Assembly (NCBI GenBank): GCA_902783355.1
Contig: CACZQQ010000457.1
Coordinates: 1 to 5,446, forward strand
Reading direction: 5' to 3'
DNA length: 5,446 bases
Source: an uncultured bacterium
GTDB taxonomy: Bacteria > Verrucomicrobiota > Lentisphaeria > Oligosphaerales > Oligosphaeraceae
Positions 1-5,446 of the stretch are shown one piece after another. Position numbers and translations under genes: made by a program. The notes beneath the pieces are model-generated. The model had not been told where the DNA came from and did not search any database. It was given only the letters and a program-made list of their open reading frames with translations. The number at the start of each line of letters is the position of its first letter. Position 1 is the first letter of the stretch.

Positions 1-1
1 C

Positions 2-994
2 ATCTTCCTGACGGTGCTCACGGCGGTCGTCCACGCCATCGACGCGCACAGCGACCTGCTGCGCACGGCCACGTGCGGCCTGGGCAACGACCACCGCCTC
101 GGCGCCAACGAGGCGCCGCCCGCCATCATCTCCATGTTCCTCGGCCAGGAGCTGGAGGACGCCATCGCCAGAATCGTGAAGGGGACGGCCGGCGGCCACC
201 GCAAGGCCGACTCCCTGCGCATCGGCATCGACGCCCTGCCTCCCATCAAGCGGGACGCCACCGACCGCAACAGGACATCGCCCTTCGCCTTCACGGGCAA
301 CAAGTTCGAGTTCCGCGCGCCGGGCTCCTCGCAGCCCTGCTCCGACCCCAACACCATCCTCAACACCATCGTCGCCGAGGCGATGGACTTCCTCAGCGAC
401 CGGCTGGAGAAGTTCTCCAAGGCCGACTTCAACGCGGGCCTGCACGACCTCATCAAGGAGGAGTTCACCGCCCACCAGCGCGTCATCTTCAACGGCGACG
501 GCTACACGGAGGCCTGGATCGCCGAGGCGCGCCGCCGCGGCCTGCCCGACCTGCCCGACACCCCGCGCGGCCTCAAGCCCCTCCTCGCCCCCGCCAACCA
601 GGCGCTCCTCGAACGCTACGGCGTCCTCAGCAAGGTCGAGGTCGCCTCGCGCTACGAGGTCTTCCGCGAGGACTACGAGCGGCGGCTGGAGATCGAGGCG
701 CGCGTCGCCCTGGAGATCGCCACCACCATGGTGCGCCCCGTCGCCACGCGGCAGTACCTCGCCCTGAAGGGCGACGACGCCTGCAAGGCCATCGGCCGCT
801 TCCGCAAGGAGCTGGCGGCCGCGCTGGACAGCCTCGACGGCGCCATCGACGGGCTCCGCAAGGCGCTGGCCGCCCGCAAGGACCTCCTGAAGGCCATGGC
901 GCCGCTGCGGAAGGCCGTGGACGCCCTGGAGGGCATCGTGGACGACGACCTGTGGCCCATGCCCAAGTACCGCGAGATGCTCTTCATCTGCTAG
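2..994 (+). CDS. glnN: Glutamine synthetase type III, C-terminal part (5' end outside window)
   Basis: This enzyme makes glutamine from glutamate, ammonia and ATP in the cytoplasm. The reading frame is open from base 2, so the gene enters from the left and the first in-frame GTG (base 14) is internal. 330 residues are visible out of roughly 700-730 usual for GSIII. The signature NDHRLGANEAPPA lies at 86-124. The block NRTSPFAFTG followed by NKFEFR lies at 269-316; it corresponds to the NRS and RIEVR-type segments of other glutamine synthetases, whose Glu binds metal and whose Arg contacts substrate. It is followed by GSS and the PNTILNTIVAEAM stretch typical of GSIII. The last ~80 residues (about 767-991) form a charged, Leu/Ala-rich helical tail ending in DDLWPMPKYREMLFI, as in other GSIII proteins. 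Family assignment is firm; the catalytic N-terminal half cannot be checked. The stop is 21 bases before the purF-type start, suggesting one transcript. Confidence 0.95.
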   Translation: MFLTVLTAVVHAIDAHSDLLRTATCGLGNDHRLGANEAPPAIISMFLGQELEDAIARIVKGTAGGHRKADSLRIGIDALPPIKRDATDRNRTSPFAFTGNKFEFRAPGSSQPCSDPNTILNTIVAEAMDFLSDRLEKFSKADFNAGLHDLIKEEFTAHQRVIFNGDGYTEAWIAEARRRGLPDLPDTPRGLKPLLAPANQALLERYGVLSKVEVASRYEVFREDYERRLEIEARVALEIATTMVRPVATRQYLALKGDDACKAIGRFRKELAAALDSLDGAIDGLRKALAARKDLLKAMAPLRKAVDALEGIVDDDLWPMPKYREMLFIC

Positions 995-1002
995 AACCAC
1001 GC

Positions 1003-1008
1003 GGAGGG
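1003..1008 (+). promoter_or_regulatory. Shine-Dalgarno site for the purF-type gene
   Basis: GGAGGG sits in the 21-base gap after glnN and is 7 bases upstream of the GTG at 1016. Together with the position of the expected catalytic Cys at residue 9, it decides the GTG start. It is the strongest ribosome binding site in the window. Confidence 0.8.
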
Positions 1009-1015
1009 ACAGGCG

Positions 1016-2737
1016 GTGTCGGACGACGTCAGGCATGAATGCGGGCTGGTGCTGCTGCGGCTGCGCCATGCGCCGCCCTTCTACCAGGAGCGCTACGGCA
1101 CGACCGCCTACGGCTTCTCCAAGGTGTCGCTTCTGCTGGAGAAGCAGCACAACCGCGGGCAGGACGGGGCCGGCCTGGCCTGCCTTGACCCCAGGGCGGA
1201 GCCAGGCGCCCCCTTCTACCATCTGGAGAAGAGCTGCGCCGCCATGCCGCTGGCCGACCTGCTGGAGCGCGTCTCCGCGCAGATCGCCGCGAACCCCGCG
1301 GCCGGCGCCCCCTTCTGCGGCGACCTCTACTTGGGGCACGTCCGATACGGCACCTACGGAACGCGCACGCTATCTTCTTGTCACCCAATGACTTACGATA
1401 GCCTCCAGCGGGAGGAGACCCTCCTGCTGGCCGGCAACTTCAACCTCACCAACACCGCCGAGATCTTCCAGAGCCTCGTCGCGCAGGGCTACCATCCGCG
1501 CGGGCGGCAGGACTGCCAGATCCTGCTGGCGGCCCTCGTCCACAGCCTCGCCGTCCACCACGGCCACCTGCAGTCGGCGGTTTCCGCCGCCGCCCGCCAG
1601 TGGGACGGCGGCTTCGTCATCGGCGGCGCACTGGGCAACGGCGACGCCTTCGCCTTCAGGGACGCGGCCGGCATCCGCCCCGCCTACTATTATGTAGACG
1701 ACGAGGTGGCGGTCGTGGCGTCGGAGCGCGTCGCCATCCAGACGGCCTTCAATCTTCCCGCCGCCAAGGTGGTCGAGCTGCCGGCGGGGCACCTGCTCTC
1801 CATTCCCGCGGAGGGCGAGCCGTCGCTGCAGCGCTGCCTGCCGGAGACGCCGCCGCGCCGCTGCGTCTTCGAGCGCATCTACTTCTCGCGCGGCAACGAC
1901 GCGGAGATCCAGCAGGAGCGGCGCGCGCTGGGCCGCGCGGTCGTCCCGCGCATCCTGGAAGAGGTCGGCCACGACTACGACCACACCGTCTTCTCCTACA
2001 TCCCCAACACGGCGCAGGTCAGCTTCCACGGGATGCTCGACGCCCTCGACGAAAGCCGCGGCGGGCGCCGCCTGCGCTTCGGCATGGTCGCCGTCAAGGA
2101 CGCCAAGTTCCGCACCTTCATCACGGACGCCGCCCACCGCGAGGACCTCTTCCCCCACGTCTACGACGTCACCTACGGCCTCGTGACGCCGCATGAGGAC
2201 AACCTCGTCGTCATCGACGATTCGATCGTGCGCGGCAACACGATGCGCCGCGCCATCCTGCCCATCCTGGACCGCCTCGGCCCGAAGCGCATCGTCGTCG
2301 TCTCCGCCGCCCCCCAGATCCGCTATCCCGACTGCTACGGCATCGACATGGCCTCCTTCGGCGAGCTTGTCGCCTTCCAGGCCTGCATGGACCTGCTCAA
2401 GGAGCGCGGGATGGAGAGGCTCTTCGAGGAGGCGGTGCGCAACGCCGAGGCGGAACTCTCCAATCCGCAGGGGGCCATGCACAACCAGGCGGCCGCCCTC
2501 TACGCCCCCTTCACGGAGGACGAGCTGACGGAGGCCATCCGCCGCCGCCTGCTGCCCGACAGCCTCCAGGCGGAGCTGCGCGTCGTCTTCCTGCCCTGCG
2601 CGGAACTGCGCAAATGCATCCCCAACCACACGGGCGACTGGTACTTCACGGGGGACTACCCCACGCCCGGCGGCAACCGCGTCGTCAACCAGGCCCTCGT
2701 CAACTTCGCGCGCCACCGGAGCGGCCGCGCCTACTGA
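1016..2737 (+). CDS. purF: Amidophosphoribosyltransferase, long Bacteroidota-like form
   Basis: Predicted to transfer the glutamine amide nitrogen to PRPP, giving phosphoribosylamine, the first committed step of purine synthesis. The N-terminal part (about 9-290) is a class II Ntn glutaminase domain. Cys9, in HECG, would become the N-terminal nucleophile after removal of an eight-residue propeptide. RGQDGAGLA is at 47-55, GHVRYGT at 107-113, GNFNLTN at 140-146, WDGGF at 196-200 and GIRP at 219-222. The phosphoribosyltransferase part follows, with SYIPNTA at 327-333, FRTFI at 365-369, the PRPP loop VVIDDSIVRGNT at 398-409 and YGIDM at 441-445. The classic loop reads VRGTT, so Asn408 is a departure. 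The protein is 573 residues against about 470-505 for E. coli or Bacillus PurF. The excess includes a C-terminal extension (about 495-573) with NHTGDWYFTGDYPTPGG; from memory, Bacteroides has a similar long protein. Some of those genomes also carry a conventional PurF, so this may be a paralogue with a modified role. It starts with GTG and ends 7 bases before carA. Confidence 0.88.
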   Translation: MSDDVRHECGLVLLRLRHAPPFYQERYGTTAYGFSKVSLLLEKQHNRGQDGAGLACLDPRAEPGAPFYHLEKSCAAMPLADLLERVSAQIAANPAAGAPFCGDLYLGHVRYGTYGTRTLSSCHPMTYDSLQREETLLLAGNFNLTNTAEIFQSLVAQGYHPRGRQDCQILLAALVHSLAVHHGHLQSAVSAAARQWDGGFVIGGALGNGDAFAFRDAAGIRPAYYYVDDEVAVVASERVAIQTAFNLPAAKVVELPAGHLLSIPAEGEPSLQRCLPETPPRRCVFERIYFSRGNDAEIQQERRALGRAVVPRILEEVGHDYDHTVFSYIPNTAQVSFHGMLDALDESRGGRRLRFGMVAVKDAKFRTFITDAAHREDLFPHVYDVTYGLVTPHEDNLVVIDDSIVRGNTMRRAILPILDRLGPKRIVVVSAAPQIRYPDCYGIDMASFGELVAFQACMDLLKERGMERLFEEAVRNAEAELSNPQGAMHNQAAALYAPFTEDELTEAIRRRLLPDSLQAELRVVFLPCAELRKCIPNHTGDWYFTGDYPTPGGNRVVNQALVNFARHRSGRAY

Positions 2738-2744
2738 AACACCC

Positions 2745-3824
2745 ATGGAACCCGAATCCTATCTGGCATTGGCGGACGGCGCCGTCTTCCTCGGCGTCTC
2801 GCTGGGCGCGCCCTGCGACCTGCCCGGCGAGGCCGTCTTCAACACGGGCATGACCGGCTATCAGGAGATCGTCTCAGACCCCTCCTATTTTGGCCAGATC
2901 GTGACGCTTTCGTCCGCCGAAATCGGCAACTACGGCTGCAATGCGGAGGACATGGAATCGCGCGGCGTCTTCCTCGGCGGCCTCGTCGTCCAGACCCTCA
3001 ACCCGCCCTCCTCGTGGCGGAGCGAGGAGAGCCTCGACGCCCTGCTGAAGCGCACGGGCAGGCCGCTGCTGGCGGGCGTGGACACGCGCCGCCTCGTCCT
3101 CCATCTGCGCGAAAAGGGCAGCCAGCGCGCATGGCTCCACGCCGACGGGACGCGCCTTCCCGTGGAGGAGGCCGTCGCGAAGGCGAACGCGTGGGCGGGG
3201 CTCGACGGCATCGACTGCGCCGCCGAAGTGGCCGCGAAGGAGCCGTACACATGGTCGTCCGAGGGCGACCGCCTCGTGGTCGTCATCGACTGCGGCGTCA
3301 AATACAACATCCTGCGGCAGCTGGCGGCCGCGGGCTTCCGCGTGGAGGTCGTCCCCGCAGGGACAGGCGCCGCCGACATTCTGGCGCGCAGGCCGGACGG
3401 CGTGCTGCTGTCGAACGGGCCCGGCGACCCGGCGGGCGTCAAAGGCGTCGTCGAATGCGTGAAGGCGCTTCTGGGCAAGGTGCCGATCATGGGCATCTGC
3501 CTGGGCCACCAGATCTTGGGGCTTGCCTGCGGCGCGAAGACAGGCCGTCTTCACTTCGGCCACCACGGCTGCAACCACCCCGTCCGCAACATCGCCGCCA
3601 ACACCGTCGAAATCACCTCGCAGAACCACAATTTCGCGATTCTGCCGGAGGGGCTTCCCGCCTGCCTGGAAGTCACGCACACCAACCTGAACGACGGCAC
3701 CGTGGAGGGCATCCGCCACAAGGCCCTGCCCGCCTTCTCCGTACAGTACCATCCGGAGGCGGCGCCCGGCCCCACGGACGCACGCTACCTCTTCCGCCAA
3801 TTCCGCGACCTCATCGAGGCATAG
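2745..3824 (+). CDS. carA: Carbamoyl-phosphate synthase small (glutaminase) subunit
   Basis: CarA hydrolyses glutamine and passes ammonia through a tunnel to CarB for carbamoyl phosphate, the precursor of pyrimidines and arginine. The N-terminal CPSase small domain (about 1-150) carries FNTGMTGYQEI at 32-42 and GVDTRRLVLHLREKG at 111-125. A class I glutamine amidotransferase domain follows: DCGVKYNILR at 182-191, SNGPGDP at 223-229, nucleophile Cys252 in GICLGHQ (250-256), SQNHNFA at 292-298, and the rest of the triad, His336 and Glu338, in QYHPEAAPGP. All catalytic residues are present. At 359 residues it is near the bacterial norm (E. coli 382, Bacillus about 364). Cys276 in FGHHGCNHPV replaces the more usual Gly or Ser. 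The ATG is 7 bases after the previous stop and no good Shine-Dalgarno is visible, so translation may depend on coupling to the upstream gene. The start fits family length and alignment. The stop is 3 bases before carB. Confidence 0.97.
   Translation: MEPESYLALADGAVFLGVSLGAPCDLPGEAVFNTGMTGYQEIVSDPSYFGQIVTLSSAEIGNYGCNAEDMESRGVFLGGLVVQTLNPPSSWRSEESLDALLKRTGRPLLAGVDTRRLVLHLREKGSQRAWLHADGTRLPVEEAVAKANAWAGLDGIDCAAEVAAKEPYTWSSEGDRLVVVIDCGVKYNILRQLAAAGFRVEVVPAGTGAADILARRPDGVLLSNGPGDPAGVKGVVECVKALLGKVPIMGICLGHQILGLACGAKTGRLHFGHHGCNHPVRNIAANTVEITSQNHNFAILPEGLPACLEVTHTNLNDGTVEGIRHKALPAFSVQYHPEAAPGPTDARYLFRQFRDLIEA
3816..3819 (+). promoter_or_regulatory. Shine-Dalgarno site for carB
   Basis: GAGG lies within the last codons of carA (Ile-Glu-Ala) and is 8 bases upstream of the carB ATG at 3828. 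This overlap of a ribosome binding site with the end of carA suits coupled translation of two subunits that form one complex. Confidence 0.5.
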
Positions 3825-3827
3825 GCC

Positions 3828-5446
3828 ATGCCCAGACGCACAGACATCAAGAAAATCATGCTGCTCGGCGCGGGCCCCGTGGTCATCGGCCAGGGCTGCG
3901 AGTTCGACTATTCCGGCGTGCAGGCGTGCAAGGCCCTCAAGGCCGAAGGCTACGAGCTCGTCCTCCTGAACAGCAATCCCGCCACGGTCATGACGGACAC
4001 GGAGTTCGCGGACCGCACCTATCTGGAGCCCCTGACCCCCGACTATCTGCGCGAAATCATCCGCCGCGAGCGGCCGGACGCGCTGCTGCCCACGCTGGGC
4101 GGCCAGACCGCCCTCAACCTCGCCATGGAGGCGTGGCGCAGCGGCATCCTCAAGCGCTACCACGTGGAGCTCATCGGCGCCGACGCGGAGGCCATCGACC
4201 GCGCGGAGGACCGCAACCGCTTCAAGGCCACCATGGCCTCCATCGGCCTGCGCAGCGCCAACTCCGACTCCGCCCATTCGCTGGAGGAGGCGCAGACCAT
4301 CGCGCGCCACATCGGCAAATGGCCCCTCATCGTGCGGCCGGGCTTCACCCTGGGCGGCACGGGCGGCGGCATCGCCCGCAATCCGGAGGAGTTCCGCGCC
4401 ATCGTCGAGCGCGGCCTGGAGGCCAGCCTCAACCACGAGGTCCTCATCGAAGAGTCGCTTCTGGGCTGGAAGGAATACGAGATGGAGGTCATGTGCGACC
4501 GCCGCGGCACCGCCGTCATCGTCTGCTCCATCGAGAACATGGACCCCATGGGCGTCCACACAGGCGATTCCATCACGGTGGCGCCCGCCATGACCCTCAC
4601 CGACCGCGAGTACCAGGCCATGCGGGACGATTCGCTCAAGGTGCTCAAGGCCATCGGCATCCAGACGGGCGGCTCCAACGTCCAGTGGGCGGTGAACCCC
4701 GCCACGGGCGAGCGCCTCATCATCGAGATGAACCCGCGCGTCTCGCGCTCCTCCGCCCTCGCCTCCAAGGCGACGGGCTTCCCCATCGCCAAGATCGCCG
4801 CCCTCCTCGCCGTCGGCTACACCCTCGACGAGCTGAAGAACGACATCACGCGCACCACGCCCGCCTGCTTCGAGCCCGCCCTCGACTATGTCGTCGTCAA
4901 GATGCCGCGCTTCGCCTTCGAGAAGTTCCCCGCCGCCAACTCCACCCTCGGCACGCAGATGAAGTCCGTCGGCGAGGCCATGGCCATCGGGCGCAACTTC
5001 AGCCAGGCCTTCCAGAAGGCCATCCGCTCCCTGGAGACGGGACACGCCGGCTTCGGCCTCGAGGAGAAGCAGCGCCCCTTCGACGAGATGGACGACGAGG
5101 CGCTGGCCGCCGAACTGGCGCGCCCCAACGCCGACCGCGTCTACCAGCTGCACGCCGCCCTCAGGCGCGGCTGGAGCATCGAACGCCTCCGCGACCTCAC
5201 CGCCATCGATCCCTTCTATCTGCGCAAGCTCGCCGATTTGGTCAAATTCGAGGAGACCATTGACAAGTCACGCGATAACATCTTACACGCCAAGGAGTTA
5301 GGTTATTCAGACCGGCAGCTGGCCTACGCCCTCAAGATGGACGAGAAGGCGGTGCGCCGCCTGCGCGAGGAGATGGGCGTGCGCGCCGCCTACGGCACGG
5401 TGGACACCTGCGCGGGCGAGTTCGCCGCCGCGACCCCCTACTACTA
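3828..5446 (+). CDS. carB: Carbamoyl-phosphate synthase large subunit, N-terminal half (cut by right edge)
   Basis: CarB uses two ATP, bicarbonate and ammonia delivered by CarA to make carbamoyl phosphate. The frame is open from the ATG to the window end, giving 539 of roughly 1070 residues, so the gene is partial because of the window and not broken. The start [20 protein letters not shown] closely matches E. coli CarB. The carboxyphosphate domain (about 1-400) holds [10 protein letters not shown] at 21-30, GGQTALN at 91-97, Arg129 in AEDR, Arg170 in VRPGF, the ATP-grasp glycine loop GGTGGGIA at 176-183, GWKEYEMEV at 213-221, His244 in GVHTGDS, Gln286, and Glu300, Asn302 and Arg304 in [10 protein letters not shown]. 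These match known metal- and nucleotide-binding residues of the E. coli enzyme, shifted by at most one position. The oligomerisation domain begins near 400 and continues past VDTCAGEF (525-532) to the edge. The second ATP-grasp half and the allosteric domain are outside. Start spacing from carA is 3 bases. Confidence 0.97.
   Translation, partial: MPRRTDIKKIMLLGAGPVVIGQGCEFDYSGVQACKALKAEGYELVLLNSNPATVMTDTEFADRTYLEPLTPDYLREIIRRERPDALLPTLGGQTALNLAMEAWRSGILKRYHVELIGADAEAIDRAEDRNRFKATMASIGLRSANSDSAHSLEEAQTIARHIGKWPLIVRPGFTLGGTGGGIARNPEEFRAIVERGLEASLNHEVLIEESLLGWKEYEMEVMCDRRGTAVIVCSIENMDPMGVHTGDSITVAPAMTLTDREYQAMRDDSLKVLKAIGIQTGGSNVQWAVNPATGERLIIEMNPRVSRSSALASKATGFPIAKIAALLAVGYTLDELKNDITRTTPACFEPALDYVVVKMPRFAFEKFPAANSTLGTQMKSVGEAMAIGRNFSQAFQKAIRSLETGHAGFGLEEKQRPFDEMDDEALAAELARPNADRVYQLHAALRRGWSIERLRDLTAIDPFYLRKLADLVKFEETIDKSRDNILHAKELGYSDRQLAYALKMDEKAVRRLREEMGVRAAYGTVDTCAGEFAAATPYY

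Noticed and set aside
14..994. Treating the GTG at base 14 as the true start of a short 326-residue protein
   Set aside because: The frame stays open to the left edge with GSIII-like residues (IFLT) before it, and the protein lacks the N-terminal half of the family, so the gene simply enters from outside.
995..1015. Possible terminator or promoter between glnN and the purF-type gene
   Set aside because: Only 21 bases, with no inverted repeat or T-run and no promoter-like pair of boxes; a ribosome binding site accounts for most of it.
73..1038. A 321-codon plus-strand open frame overlapping the end of glnN
   Set aside because: Arg/Pro/Gly-rich shifted frame; the GSIII frame contains the conserved family motifs.
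1035..1391. A start at the ATG at 1035 for a separate small gene
   Set aside because: It is out of frame with the PurF-like protein, gives an Arg/Ser/Pro/Thr-rich product without motifs, and would overlap a well-supported gene.
1370..2746. A 458-codon open frame on the minus strand opposite the purF-type gene
   Set aside because: Same antisense effect of GC-rich codon use; the translation is repetitive Val/Asp/Gly/Ala without motifs.
2874..5153. A 759-codon open frame on the minus strand across carA and carB
   Set aside because: It lies opposite two clearly conserved genes. Its product is a low-complexity mix of Val, Asp, Gly, Ala and Leu, as expected from the complement of GC-rich codons, and it has no recognisable domain.
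3014..5263. A 749-codon plus-strand open frame overlapping carA and carB in another frame
   Set aside because: The product is rich in Arg, Pro, Gly and His, typical of a shifted frame over GC-rich genes. The carA and carB frames carry complete, ordered catalytic motifs.

Overview
The window is a compact, fully coding stretch carrying four genes on the + strand: the 3' end of a type III glutamine synthetase (glnN), a complete long-form amidophosphoribosyltransferase (purF-type), complete carA, and the first half of carB. The gaps between them are 21, 7 and 3 bases. No promoter, terminator, RNA gene, repeat, CRISPR array or mobile element can be supported, and no stretch over 300 bases lacks a gene.

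Layout: 2-994 is the C-terminal part of GSIII, whose N-terminal half lies off the left edge. 1016-2737 is a 573-residue PurF-like enzyme that starts with GTG behind a strong Shine-Dalgarno. 2745-3824 is CarA (359 aa). 3828 to the right edge is CarB, cut at residue 539 of the roughly 1070 usual in the family.

The genes share a theme. GSIII makes glutamine from glutamate, ammonia and ATP. The next three encode two glutamine amidotransferase systems that take the amide nitrogen off glutamine: PurF for the first committed step of purine synthesis, and CarAB for carbamoyl phosphate in pyrimidine and arginine synthesis. The run therefore reads as a likely glutamine supply-and-use operon feeding nucleotide synthesis. 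Co-transcription is inferred from spacing and shared direction only.

Organism: the DNA is very GC-rich, with strong G/C preference at third codon positions. GSIII and this long PurF form (C-terminal extension ending in an NHTGDWYFTGDYPTPGG-like motif) are what I associate with Bacteroidota and related groups; from memory, Bacteroides carries a similar purF-carA-carB run. The high GC does not fit typical Bacteroides. A GC-rich Bacteroidota or a PVC-group member (Verrucomicrobiota, Kiritimatiellota or Lentisphaerota) is my best guess, at low to moderate confidence.

I found no clear new biological system. The points most worth a second look are the operon arrangement, the uncharacterised C-terminal extension and altered active-site motifs of the PurF-like protein, and two short patches of low GC and rare codons inside otherwise uniform genes.
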